DNA from: Bacillus pseudomycoides
GTDB lineage: Bacteria; Bacillota; Bacilli; Bacillales; Bacillaceae_G
Assembly (NCBI RefSeq): GCF_002551005.1
Contig: NZ_NVOY01000028.1
Span: forward strand, 37,544 to 86,273
Direction: 5' to 3'
DNA length: 48,730 nt
Shown piece by piece: positions 25,323-34,296 of this stretch. Under the pieces are notes generated by a model. That model saw only the letters and a list, made by a program, of their open reading frames with translations, did no database searches and was not told where the DNA came from. A program made the position numbers and the translations under genes. Position 1 is the first letter of the stretch; each line of letters starts with the position of its first letter.

Positions 25323-25900
25323 TATGCATCCAAACCGTACGCTCTTACAAGCGCACCTAGTCCACCTTGGAAGCCACTTCCGACAGCATTAAACTTCCAC
25401 TGTCCATTATGACGGTATAATTCACAAAAGACAACCGCTGTTTCAATGGAGAAATCTTCCCCTAAATCATAGCGAAGCACTTCTTCATTTGTTTCTTCAT
25501 TTGCTAAACGAACAAATGCGTTAGCAACTTGTCCAAAGTTTTGACGACGACCCTCTGCATCATAAATGGTAACTGTAATCGCAATACGGTGTACATCAGC
25601 TGGGATTTTGCTTAGATCAACAACTAATTGTTCATCGTCACCTTCACCCTCTCCAGTTCGGTTATCACCTGTATGTGTAACAGAACCGCAAGGAGATTGT
25701 AAATTGTTATAAAAGATAAAATCTGTTTCTTTCGTACATTTACCTTCTTGATTTAATAAGAAAGCAGATGCGTCTAAATCATAATCAGATCCGCCGTCAT
25801 ATTGTTTAATATCCCAACCAAGACCAATAACTGCTTTCGTAAGGCCTGGGCTTGTCTTACCTAAATCAATTTTTTGTCCTTTTTGTAACTGAATCACCAT
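25322..25900 (-). CDS. yceE: TerD family protein (YceE)
   Basis: 192-aa TerD domain protein, third of three paralogs. Calcium-binding family motifs: YDLDASAFLL (near residue 40) and [14 protein letters not shown] (about 78-91), plus the NFGQVANAFVRL strand. Cytosolic or membrane-associated; in relatives the Ter proteins respond to envelope and oxidative stress. GAGGTG precedes the ATG; 29 nt separate it from yceD. Confidence 0.93.
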   Translation of the reverse strand: MVIQLQKGQKIDLGKTSPGLTKAVIGLGWDIKQYDGGSDYDLDASAFLLNQEGKCTKETDFIFYNNLQSPCGSVTHTGDNRTGEGEGDDEQLVVDLSKIPADVHRIAITVTIYDAEGRRQNFGQVANAFVRLANEETNEEVLRYDLGEDFSIETAVVFCELYRHNGQWKFNAVGSGFQGGLGALVRAYGLDA

Positions 25901-25929
25901 AGCGCTTCACCTCTATTTACATAGATTCT

Positions 25930-26514
25930 TTACTCTACATCTAAACCAAAGTTTTTACATAAAGCTGCTAATCCACCTTGGAAGCCGCTTCCGATCGCAT
26001 TAAACTTCCAATCACTGTTATGACGGTATAATTCACCAACTACAACTGCTGTTTCAATCGAGAAGTCTTCACCTAAGTCATAGCGAATTAACTCTGTGTT
26101 CTTCTCTTCATCTAAAATGCGTACAAAGGAGTTAGATACTTGTCCAAAGTTTTGATGACGACCTTCTCCATCATAAATTGTAATCGTAAAGCAAATACGT
26201 TCGATATGCGCAGGAACATTTTTTAAATCAACTTTGATTGTTTCATCGTCCCCTTCGCCTTCTCCTGTACGATTATCACCTAAATGCTGTACAGAACCAT
26301 TTGCCCCGGTTGGATTATTGTAGAAAACGAAGTCTTCTCCTCCGCCAACTTTACCATTTGCTCCAACTAAGAAAATACTTACATCTAAATCAAAATCATT
26401 CTGTCCATCATACTTATTTGTATCCCAGCCAAGACCAACAATTACTTTTGAAAGACCTGGATTTGTCTTCGTTAAATCTACTTTTTGTCCTTTTTGTAAT
26501 GAAATAACTGCCAT
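25930..26514 (-). CDS. yceD: TerD family protein (YceD)
   Basis: 194-aa TerD domain protein, close paralog of its downstream neighbour. Shows [10 protein letters not shown] and [14 protein letters not shown], the acidic Ca2+ ligands, and the C-terminal [16 protein letters not shown] precedes the ATG; 20 nt from yceC. The three terD copies probably arose by tandem duplication. Confidence 0.93.
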   Translation of the reverse strand: MAVISLQKGQKVDLTKTNPGLSKVIVGLGWDTNKYDGQNDFDLDVSIFLVGANGKVGGGEDFVFYNNPTGANGSVQHLGDNRTGEGEGDDETIKVDLKNVPAHIERICFTITIYDGEGRHQNFGQVSNSFVRILDEEKNTELIRYDLGEDFSIETAVVVGELYRHNSDWKFNAIGSGFQGGLAALCKNFGLDVE

Positions 26515-26534
26515 ATGTAGCGCCTCCTAAAAAG

Positions 26535-27131
26535 TTATTGATAACGCGTGACGATTTCACTTAAATTTTTATCTTGCGTTCCTTCTCCGATTGCCGAGAA
26601 CTTCCAATCATTATCATGACGGTACATTTCGCCAGCAATTAAAGTTGTCTTTCCGCCGTAGTTATCCGTTAAGTTATAACGCGCTAACTCTTCACCTGTT
26701 TGCGGATTTTGAATACGAATATACGCATTGTGAATCATCCCAAAGTCTTGACGACGGTTCACACAATCATAAATATTTACAACAAAGATGAGGCGGTTTA
26801 CTCTAGATGGAACTTTTTGTAATTCAACAAAAATAGTCTCATCGTCCCCTGCACCTTCACCCGTTAAATTATCACCCGAATGAGTAACACTTCCGCAAGA
26901 AGATAATTTATTTCCAAAATAAATGAGATCATGTTTATGTAAAAATCGATCATTCTCAAGCATGATCACAGATGCATCGCAGTCAATATTTGGCTTACTT
27001 CCAAACAATGAAGATAAAAATCCACCTGCTTTTTCAATTGGATCCCACCCTAGGCCAACTTGTAACTTTGTTAACCCTGGTTGTCCTTTCGTTAAGTCGA
27101 TCTTCTGTCCTTTTTCTAAAATGATAGGCAT
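26535..27131 (-). CDS. yceC: TerD family protein (YceC)
   Basis: 198-aa TerD domain protein, first gene of the operon. It diverges from the other two copies by an insertion (EKAGGFLSSLFGSKPN, about 34-49) before IDCDASVIML, and its loop reads GDNLTGEGAGDDE. In B. subtilis the yceCDEFGH operon is controlled by extracytoplasmic sigma factors and SigB; here only a SigA-like extended -10 was found. Confidence 0.92.
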   Translation of the reverse strand: MPIILEKGQKIDLTKGQPGLTKLQVGLGWDPIEKAGGFLSSLFGSKPNIDCDASVIMLENDRFLHKHDLIYFGNKLSSCGSVTHSGDNLTGEGAGDDETIFVELQKVPSRVNRLIFVVNIYDCVNRRQDFGMIHNAYIRIQNPQTGEELARYNLTDNYGGKTTLIAGEMYRHDNDWKFSAIGEGTQDKNLSEIVTRYQ

Positions 27132-27192
27132 GAAGTCTCTTCCTTTCTACGAATGCTTTTCCAGCTAGGAAAATATTGTATTCTTTCTTTAT

Positions 27193-27201
27193 ATTGTAGC
27201 A
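27193..27201 (-). promoter_or_regulatory. Extended -10 element upstream of the ter operon
   Basis: On the minus strand TGCTACAAT lies about 60 nt before the yceC start codon. The -35 region is weak (TTTTTT), as is common with extended -10 promoters. Confidence 0.5.
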
Positions 27202-27299
27202 TTTTTCATAGATTGAAAAAAAGAATAATTTTTTGATTATATGAAAACATCTATTTAATTTCTCTGCATCGATGTCAGAAGTGAACAGCTCCAAAATAT

Positions 27300-27342
27300 T
27301 ATATCGGCGCTTTTCGCAATATATCGGCGCTTCGACGATATT
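27300..27342. repeat. Short direct repeat of ATATCGGCGCTT
   Basis: ATATCGGCGCTT occurs twice about 20 bp apart, followed by CGACGATATT, which is a partial inverse. It lies between the ter operon promoter and the end of the SH3 gene. Purpose unknown; it could be an operator or a hairpin. Confidence 0.45.
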
Positions 27343-27396
27343 CGACATATAACTAACTTCTTTACTTATCATCAACATTATGAACCTAGCTATTTT

Positions 27397-30300
27397 TTAA
27401 TATGAAGATATAAGTTTTACAGAGCTTGCTTTCACGTACACACTATTATACGCTGTGTTATCAGAAACTAGCTCATAGTATGTTCCACTTGAAGTTTGAA
27501 TCGTGTTCTTAATTGCAACTGTCATATTACGAGGTGCCACACTCGCTTGTGTGCCGCCTATATTTTTTAATAACCCAGACCCTGCTTGCAGCATACCTAG
27601 CTGATATCTATTCAAATCTTTTCCACCGTTCATGGTATCAAGTCTATTCATAAGAGAAGCAATTTGTTGGCCCCAATTCTCATCACTTGCATACATGACG
27701 TTCATACCTTGTGATTTATCTCCCAAATTCCCGCCGTTATATGTCCAGCCATTTGGATTTAAATAGTTTTGATCAATATATGAAGCGCAGAAGTTAATAC
27801 CCTCTTCCCATGTTTTAAATGCCGTTGCACCGTTATATGGATCAGAATCTACCGCTCTAAAACCAAATAAATTTTTCTTATCTTGTGCAATCCGACTTTT
27901 TCCCCAACCGGATTCCAGAATGGCATGAGATAGTAAATAACCTGCATTTAAATTATATTTTTGTGCTGCATTAACAAAATATTTTCCAGTTCCAATCAGC
28001 GGACTGTCTGCACTATTTTTTCTTAAGAAATCGTCAATGTCTTTCGCTGTATAAGTAGATGTAGCGCGAATTGGTACATATTCAAAATATTGATAACTAT
28101 CTTGGCCGCCAATTTGCGTTTTATCAAATGCCTCATAACGCTGACCTTCTTGTAAATGCTTCGGTGCATTACCAATTTGATACGCCGCATACTTATTCGT
28201 AGAATTATTATATACATAGTGATAAAGCTTTCCTTTTTTCACTGTATAATACGACGTTGATTCACTCACCATATTTGGATATAAAGTAACATCGTCTATA
28301 CTGACATATCCAGTTGTACCGTCAATTTTCACATGCACACGGTCTCCATCCGCTTTTATAAACTTTAAGTCAGCTCCTTCTCGTACATATGTTAACTTTT
28401 TACCAGTCGCAATATCATAAATATTAATGAGCTTATTCGCTCGTACAAAGCCTTGTTTCATATTCACAACTTTACCGTCGCTAACAATATAACCATCTTC
28501 TTGTTTAGTTTGCAGTTCTTTTTCTGCTTCCGTCCCATTTGATTTTTGAACTTTGCCTGCCTCTGTGACCACTTCATAGGAAGATGCTTGTTTTAATTTT
28601 AAGAACTGTAAAGAAGCATAACCTTCTTTTCCATTTACACGCACTTTCGCCCAACCATTTTCCTTGCCTATTACTGAAACAGATTCACCATTTTTTAAGC
28701 GAGCTACAATTGAAGCACTTGTTGAAGGACCTTGGCGCACATTTAATAAAGATGCATTTACAACGCCTCGTTCTTCCGTCACTTGTCCGTTATTTCCATT
28801 GTTTCCATTGTTAGCATTCGAACTTGTACTAATTTGTACAAACTCTAGCGATACATAGCCTTCTTTTCCGTTATACGCAATCTTCGCCCAGCCGTTTGCT
28901 TTTCCGAGTACCGTTATTTTCTCGCCTTGTTTTAAGTTTCCGAGAATCGTACTGCTTGTGTTTGCCGCGCTTCTTACTCGCAGACTTGTCGCTGTTATGC
29001 TGCCTGTTTCCTGCGTACCTGTCGCTATATTTTCTGGTGGCTTCTCTGCTGCCTTACCTTCTAATTTCACAAATTCTAACGATACATAGCCTTCTTTTCC
29101 GTTATACGCAACCTTTGCCCAGCCGTTCGCTTTTCCGAGTACCGTTATTTTCTCGCCTTGTTTTAAGTTTCCGAGAATGCTACTACTTGTGTTTGCTCCG
29201 CTTCTTACTCGCAGACTTGTCGCTGTTATGCTGCCTGTTTCCTGCGTACCTGTCGCTATATTTTCTGGTGGCTTCTCTGCTGCCTTACCTTCTAATTTCA
29301 CAAATTCTAACGATACATAGCCTTCTTTTCCGTTATACGCAACCTTTGCCCAGCCGTTCGCTTTTCCGAGTACCGTTATTTTCTCGCCTTGTTTTAAGTT
29401 TCCGAGAATGCTACTATTTGTGTTTGCTCCGCTTCTTACTCGCAGACTTGTCGCTGTTATGCTGCCTGTTTCCTGCGTACCTGTCGCTATATTTTCTGGT
29501 GGCTTCTCTGCTGCCTTACCTTCTAATTTCACAAATTCTAACGATACATAGCCTTCTTTTCCGTTATACGCAACCTTTGCCCAGCCGTTCGCTTTTCCGA
29601 GTACCGTTATTTTCTCGCCTTGTTTTAAGTTTCCGAGAATGCTACTATTTGTGTTTGCCGCACTTCTTACTCGTAAACTTGTCGCTGTTATTGTTCCCGC
29701 CTCTTGCGTACCTGTTGCTATGTTTTCTGGTGGCTTCTCTGCTGCCTTACCTTCTAACTTCACAAACTCTAACGATACATAACCTTCTTTTCCGTTATAC
29801 GCAATCTTTGCCCAGCCGTTTGCTTTTCCGAGTACCGTTATTTTCTCGCCTTGTTTTAAGTTTCCGAGAATCGTGCTGTTTGTGTTTGCCGCACTTCTTA
29901 CTCGCAAACTTGTCGCTGTTATTGTTCCTGCCTCTTGCGGACCATTATTAATAATTGATTGCTGCGTTGGTGCAGCTTGCTGTACTGCTCCCGTTTTCTC
30001 TCCTATCTTTATAAATTCTAGTGAAACATAACCTTCTTTTCCTTTATATTCGATTTTGGCCCAACCATTCGCTTTTCCTATAACAGTAACAGTCTCTCCT
30101 TTTTGAACACTTCCAAGAAGGGTGCTACCTACACCAGGGCTATTACGAACATTTAAACGTGTTGCTGTTACAACACCTGTTTCACGTTGTCCATTATTAA
30201 TACTTGTTTGTTGCTTCGATTCTGTTACAGGCTTTGTTCCTGCTATCTTTAAAAACTGTAGTGACACATAGCCCTCTTTACCATTGTAAGAGATTTTTGC

Positions 30301-30513
30301 CCAATCTTTTTGTACTTCTAATACCTTTACCGTTGCTCCTTGCTTTACTTGTCCGACAATTGGACTTTGTGTTGTTGGTTGTTGACGTATATTTAAATTT
30401 GTCGCGTTTACTGTAGCTGTGCTTTCTTCTTGTGCAAAAGCATTTGTAGAAATAAGAGATGCTGCTGCCGCTAAAAACGTACCTGCTATGATTTGTTTTG
30501 TAGTTTGCTTCAT
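27397..30513 (-). CDS. Secreted N-acetylglucosaminidase with eight SH3b repeats
   Basis: 1038-aa secreted peptidoglycan hydrolase. Signal peptide 1-27 ends at NAFAQ. Eight SH3b cell-wall-binding repeats cover about 30-640; repeats 4-7 are nearly identical, 77 aa each, joined by EGKAAEKPPENIATGTQ. One or two divergent SH3-like units follow, then a glucosaminidase (GH73/LytD-type) domain about 810-980, with probable catalytic Glu near 867 in AILESGWGKS. It likely cleaves GlcNAc bonds during wall turnover. No Shine-Dalgarno site lies near the ATG: the nearest is 39 nt upstream, beyond a hairpin (30523-30544). Confidence 0.9.
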   Translation of the reverse strand: MKQTTKQIIAGTFLAAAASLISTNAFAQEESTATVNATNLNIRQQPTTQSPIVGQVKQGATVKVLEVQKDWAKISYNGKEGYVSLQFLKIAGTKPVTESKQQTSINNGQRETGVVTATRLNVRNSPGVGSTLLGSVQKGETVTVIGKANGWAKIEYKGKEGYVSLEFIKIGEKTGAVQQAAPTQQSIINNGPQEAGTITATSLRVRSAANTNSTILGNLKQGEKITVLGKANGWAKIAYNGKEGYVSLEFVKLEGKAAEKPPENIATGTQEAGTITATSLRVRSAANTNSSILGNLKQGEKITVLGKANGWAKVAYNGKEGYVSLEFVKLEGKAAEKPPENIATGTQETGSITATSLRVRSGANTNSSILGNLKQGEKITVLGKANGWAKVAYNGKEGYVSLEFVKLEGKAAEKPPENIATGTQETGSITATSLRVRSGANTSSSILGNLKQGEKITVLGKANGWAKVAYNGKEGYVSLEFVKLEGKAAEKPPENIATGTQETGSITATSLRVRSAANTSSTILGNLKQGEKITVLGKANGWAKIAYNGKEGYVSLEFVQISTSSNANNGNNGNNGQVTEERGVVNASLLNVRQGPSTSASIVARLKNGESVSVIGKENGWAKVRVNGKEGYASLQFLKLKQASSYEVVTEAGKVQKSNGTEAEKELQTKQEDGYIVSDGKVVNMKQGFVRANKLINIYDIATGKKLTYVREGADLKFIKADGDRVHVKIDGTTGYVSIDDVTLYPNMVSESTSYYTVKKGKLYHYVYNNSTNKYAAYQIGNAPKHLQEGQRYEAFDKTQIGGQDSYQYFEYVPIRATSTYTAKDIDDFLRKNSADSPLIGTGKYFVNAAQKYNLNAGYLLSHAILESGWGKSRIAQDKKNLFGFRAVDSDPYNGATAFKTWEEGINFCASYIDQNYLNPNGWTYNGGNLGDKSQGMNVMYASDENWGQQIASLMNRLDTMNGGKDLNRYQLGMLQAGSGLLKNIGGTQASVAPRNMTVAIKNTIQTSSGTYYELVSDNTAYNSVYVKASSVKLISSY
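28948..29880 (-). repeat. 231-bp tandem repeat array inside the SH3b gene
   Basis: The marker TTTCCGAGAAT (plus strand) recurs at about 28948, 29168, 29399, 29630 and 29861. The last four are exactly 231 bp apart, one SH3b unit plus linker each. Units are almost identical at DNA level including silent sites, so recent duplication or gene conversion is likely and copy number may vary between strains. Confidence 0.85.
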
Positions 30514-30645
30514 GATTAATTAGAATATAAGGATGTTTATATTCTGAAGTCACTTCCTTTCCTTATTTCTTATCTCATATTATAACATAACTATCAGCGC
30601 GCCTTATGTTTGAAAATTGTTAAAAATCCTTTACAGTACTGAAAA

Positions 30646-30675
30646 AAAGGTTAGCATTTCGCTAACCTTTTTCCT
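30646..30675 (-). terminator. Terminator after proS
   Basis: AAAGGTTAGC and GCTAACCTTT form a stem, with T-run on the minus strand. Confidence 0.88.
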
Positions 30676-30688
30676 TATCGTTAATTCT

Positions 30689-32116
30689 TTAATACGCCTT
30701 ACCCCAATACACCATATGTTTTGCCTCTTTCTCACAGCACACACAATGCTTAGCTAATTCCTCTTGTTCAAATGGCATACAACGTGATGTAACGCCTGCT
30801 TCTTCTTTTAACTTTTCTTCGCAATCAAGACTTCCACACCACATCGCTTTAATGAATCCTTGCTTTTCTGCTGCTTGCTGCATCTCTTCAAAAGTAATAG
30901 CTGTATATGTTTTTTCTTCACGCAGCGCTTTTGCTTTTTCAAATAAAGACTGATGAATATCCTCAAGTAATGTTGCAATACGCTCTTCTAATTCATTTAT
31001 AGATACAAATTCTTTTTCTTTCGTATCACGGCGCACAAGGACAACTTGATTTTTTTCAATATCTTTCGGCCCTACTTCTAAACGAACTGGTATACCTTTC
31101 ATCTCATATTCATTAAACTTCCAGCCTGGTGTTTTGTTGCTTGCATCCATTTTCACACGTGCTACTTTTTGAATACGTGCTTGAAGTTCAGCTGCTTTTT
31201 CTAACACGCCTTCTTTGTGCTGGGCAATTGGTACAATCATCACTTGCGTTGGCGCAATCTTTGGTGGTAATACAAGTCCGTTATTATCACTATGCACCAT
31301 AATAAGACCGCCAATCATTCTCGTTGATACGCCCCAAGATGTTTGATGGGCATATTGCCACTTCCCATTTCGATCTAGAAACTTAATATCAAATGCCTCT
31401 GTGAAGTTCGTGCCAAAATTATGCGACGTGCCCGTTTGCAATGCTTTGCCATCATGCATTAAGCTTTCAATTGTATAAGTCGCTTTCGCTCCGGCAAATT
31501 TCTCTTTTTCCGTCTTCTGTCCTTTTATAACTGGAATCGCTAAATACTCTTCACAAAACGACGCATATATATTTAAAATGTTAAGCGTTTCTTGCTGTGA
31601 CTCTTCCGCTGTCTCGTGAATTGTATGACCTTCTTGCCATAAAAATTCAGTTGTGCGTAAGAATGGACGTGTTGTTTTTTCCCAACGGACAACAGAGCAC
31701 CATTGATTATATAGCTTTGGTAAATCATTGTACGATTGTACAATTTTCGAGAAATGCTCACAGAATAACGTTTCTGATGTTGGACGAATACAAAGGCGCT
31801 CCGCTAATTTCTCATCCCCGCCGTGCGTTACCCACGCTACTTCTGGCGCAAAACCTTCTACATGGTCTTTCTCTTTTTGAAGTAAACTTTCTGGAATAAA
31901 CATTGGCATATACACATTTTCATGACCTGTTTCTTTTAACTTTTCATCCATTACCTTTTGAATGTTTTCCCAAAGGCCGTACCCATATGGACGTAAAATC
32001 ATACATCCTTTTACACTTGAATAGTCAACAAGCTCAGCTTTTTTTACGATATCCGTATACCACTGTGCGAAATCTTCTTCCATTTTTGTAATGGCTTGTA
32101 CTTGTTCTTTTTTCAT
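30689..32116 (-). CDS. proS: Prolyl-tRNA synthetase (archaeal/eukaryotic-type)
   Basis: 475-aa class II synthetase charging tRNA-Pro. It lacks the large editing insertion of the usual bacterial ProRS and has the short C-terminal zinc-like domain with paired cysteines ([16 protein letters not shown]). Motif 2 region [17 protein letters not shown] and motif 3 [19 protein letters not shown] are visible. Start ATG at 32116 with AAGGAGG 8 nt upstream; the open frame runs on to 32254 only because the T-box leader lacks stops. Cereus-group strains are known to carry two ProRS genes; this T-box-controlled copy is the extra type. Confidence 0.93.
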   Translation of the reverse strand: MKKEQVQAITKMEEDFAQWYTDIVKKAELVDYSSVKGCMILRPYGYGLWENIQKVMDEKLKETGHENVYMPMFIPESLLQKEKDHVEGFAPEVAWVTHGGDEKLAERLCIRPTSETLFCEHFSKIVQSYNDLPKLYNQWCSVVRWEKTTRPFLRTTEFLWQEGHTIHETAEESQQETLNILNIYASFCEEYLAIPVIKGQKTEKEKFAGAKATYTIESLMHDGKALQTGTSHNFGTNFTEAFDIKFLDRNGKWQYAHQTSWGVSTRMIGGLIMVHSDNNGLVLPPKIAPTQVMIVPIAQHKEGVLEKAAELQARIQKVARVKMDASNKTPGWKFNEYEMKGIPVRLEVGPKDIEKNQVVLVRRDTKEKEFVSINELEERIATLLEDIHQSLFEKAKALREEKTYTAITFEEMQQAAEKQGFIKAMWCGSLDCEEKLKEEAGVTSRCMPFEQEELAKHCVCCEKEAKHMVYWGKAY

Positions 32117-32140
32117 GTTCTTTTCCTCCTTTTCAAAATA

Positions 32141-32372
32141 AAAAAAGCCCGCATCCCTAAAATAGGGACCGAACTTTTTGCCGGCGTTACCACCCTGATT
32201 CATATACAACATGTATATGCTCTCTTGTTTGATAACGGGAATATCCCGCTGCAAATGCAGAACTCAAAGGTAGGTTCCATATTGTCTTTTAAGAATCTCT
32301 CAGCCACTGGATTCTCTCTCTGCAAAAAGATTGAATATGTACTAGTCCTCTTTCATCGTCATAACAATATAA
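32141..32372 (-). promoter_or_regulatory. T-box leader, proline specific
   Basis: On the minus strand: AGTA of the stem I loop (about 32340-32343), GAGAGAATCCAGTGGCTGAGAGATTC region, then GAA followed by the specifier CCT (32272-32274, proline) and A. The T-box AGGGTGGTAACGCCGG is at 32181-32196, and a terminator hairpin (TCCCTA/TAGGGA, then TGCGGGC and T-run) covers 32141-32175. Uncharged tRNA-Pro should stabilise the antiterminator and turn proS on. The remainder of 32373-32469 shows no gene. Confidence 0.9.
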
Positions 32373-32469
32373 ATTTTTTGATTATCATAATACACCCCAC
32401 ATTATAACGCAATAGGGAATTTTTTGATTTTTATATATTCTTTTCAGTTTATTTTGTTTTATACTCGTA

Positions 32470-32745
32470 TTACATATCTTTCTTTCGGAAAAATTTCACG
32501 ATTTGATGAAGTAACATCCCAATAATTGTTCCAATTAATACAAAAAAACAGAGGAAGCCATACCCCATACCTTCCCATCCATCAAGAAAAAATAACGTAA
32601 GGAAAAAACTAACCAAGCAAATAATAATCATAATAAGTCCGAACGTAATATCAAACGAACGATTTGGGAAACTTTTGCGTAATATGAACGAAATCAAAAA
32701 AACAAGAACCATTGTGATTATGCTACTCATTAGAAAAAATTCCAT
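32470..32745 (-). CDS. YesK-like small membrane protein
   Basis: 91 aa with three hydrophobic helices (about 5-22, 33-55, 62-82) and a basic C-terminus (KFFRKKDM). It resembles the YesK-like family of Bacillus, function unknown. The start is ATG 32745 with GGAG 8 nt upstream; an in-frame GTG at 32754 overlaps that ribosome site and is unlikely. Confidence 0.7.
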   Translation of the reverse strand: MEFFLMSSIITMVLVFLISFILRKSFPNRSFDITFGLIMIIICLVSFFLTLFFLDGWEGMGYGFLCFFVLIGTIIGMLLHQIVKFFRKKDM

Positions 32746-32886
32746 TCTTTTCACTCCTTTAATTGTATTATACGTTTATAAGTCTCAAAATTCTAAAAAA
32801 ACTTTCTTTTTAGTAGTAGTTTTTATAACCAAGTGTTAATAGTAATATATAAAAATAGGTTGTAGAACTTTTGGAGGTATTATTCT

Positions 32887-34200
32887 ATGAACAAACCTGC
32901 AACAAAACATGTAATTGTTTTATCTTTTGATTGTTTATCAGCTTTAGATTTTCCTATATTACAAAACCTTCCGCACTTCCGTTCTTTACTAAAACGTGGT
33001 GCGTACGCTGAAAAAGTTGAAGGTATTTATCCATCTGTTACATATCCGAGTCATACAACAATTGTGACAGGAAATTATCCTGCGAAGCATGGGGTTGTTA
33101 ACAATACATTGCTACAACCCGGGAAGGAATCACCGGACTGGCACTGGTACCGCCGCTCGGTTCAAGGAACAACCCTTTATGATGAAGCGCGAAAAGCAAA
33201 CTTAAAAACAGCTGCACTTCTATGGCCTGTAACAGGAAGAGCAAAAATTGACTACAACATGCCAGAAATTTTTCCAAATCGTCCATGGCAAAATCAAATA
33301 CTCGTCTCCTTATTTAGCGGTAGTCCATTGTATCAACTAGAGTTAAATCAGCGTTTTGGTCGTATTCGGAATGGTTTGTCACAACCGGAACTAGATGATT
33401 TTGCGCTTGCTTCTGCAGTGCACACGATTCAAACGAAAAAACCAAATCTCATGTTTGTTCATTTCACTGACTTAGATACACAGCGCCATTATCATGGATT
33501 TTCATCTGAGGAAACAGTCGCAGCGATTCATCGCCATGACAAACGTCTCGGTGCAATTGTTGATGCACTCCGCGAAAGCGGTATGTATGACGAGACAACT
33601 ATTATTGCGCTTGGAGATCATAGCGCATTAGATGAAAATAAGGCGATCCAATTAAATGTCTTATTGCGTGAAAAAGGGCTCCTTACTGTGAATCAAAAAG
33701 GAGAGGTAACAAATTGGAAAGCTTATTGTCAAAGCTGTGACGGCTCAGCATATATATACGTAAAAGATAAAAATGATACAGAAACAATTGGCAGTTTACA
33801 CCGTTTACTACAAGAACTCATACAAGATAAACGAAACGGCATAGAATTTCTATTAACCGATGAGGAAGCAAAAGATTTAGGTGCCGATGGAAATTGCCTC
33901 TTTATGCTGGAAGCACGAGAAGGCTATTACTTTTTAGAAAATCATACTGGAGACCTTATAAGAGAGATTACAAGAGAAGATGTGACCTCTAGTAAAAAGT
34001 ATACGTTTGGTACCCACGGCTATTCTCCATCAAAACCAAATTACGAAACGATTTTTATGGCAGCCGGTAAAGGAATTCGTCAAGGCGCGATTATTCCGCA
34101 CATGCGACTAATCGATGAAGGTCCTACAATTGCAAGATTGCTTGGATTACATCTTGGTGAAACAGACGGAAAGGTTATAGAGGATTTATTAGAATTGTAA
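32887..34200 (+). CDS. Ectonucleotide pyrophosphatase/phosphodiesterase (alkaline phosphatase superfamily)
   Basis: 437-aa metal-dependent phosphodiesterase. Family residues: Asp15 in LSFDCL, nucleophile Thr52 in YPSVTYPSHTT, metal ligands in HFTDLDTQRHYHG, GDHS and GTHGY. This matches the NPP family that cleaves nucleotide or phospho-diesters with two Zn ions. No signal peptide is present, so it is probably cytosolic or exported by another route. GGAGG precedes the ATG. Substrate unknown. Confidence 0.9.
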   Translation: MNKPATKHVIVLSFDCLSALDFPILQNLPHFRSLLKRGAYAEKVEGIYPSVTYPSHTTIVTGNYPAKHGVVNNTLLQPGKESPDWHWYRRSVQGTTLYDEARKANLKTAALLWPVTGRAKIDYNMPEIFPNRPWQNQILVSLFSGSPLYQLELNQRFGRIRNGLSQPELDDFALASAVHTIQTKKPNLMFVHFTDLDTQRHYHGFSSEETVAAIHRHDKRLGAIVDALRESGMYDETTIIALGDHSALDENKAIQLNVLLREKGLLTVNQKGEVTNWKAYCQSCDGSAYIYVKDKNDTETIGSLHRLLQELIQDKRNGIEFLLTDEEAKDLGADGNCLFMLEAREGYYFLENHTGDLIREITREDVTSSKKYTFGTHGYSPSKPNYETIFMAAGKGIRQGAIIPHMRLIDEGPTIARLLGLHLGETDGKVIEDLLEL

Positions 34201-34296
34201 AGTTTCGTAAATATCATGTAAAAATTCAGTCAGTTTCTCTTTTTTACGTACGCATTTCTGTACAATAACATTACATTAGTTAGAGGAGGAACGTAT

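Noticed and set aside
28948-29880. CRISPR-like regular repeats
   Set aside because: Repeats are 231 bp, coding and in frame, without short spacers; they are SH3b domains.
28896-29951. 351-codon plus-strand ORF through the SH3 region
   Set aside because: It is antisense to the SH3b repeats and repeats with the same 231-bp period. Leu/Phe/Ser-rich composition and no ribosome site show it is a shadow of the real gene.
30278-30553. 91-codon ORF overlapping the 5' end of the SH3 gene
   Set aside because: Although a GTG with a ribosome site starts it, the product is Asn/Ser/Lys-rich and out of frame with a clear signal peptide. Kept only as part of the leader finding.
32096-32407. 103-codon plus-strand ORF
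   Set aside because: It is the reverse complement of the T-box leader.
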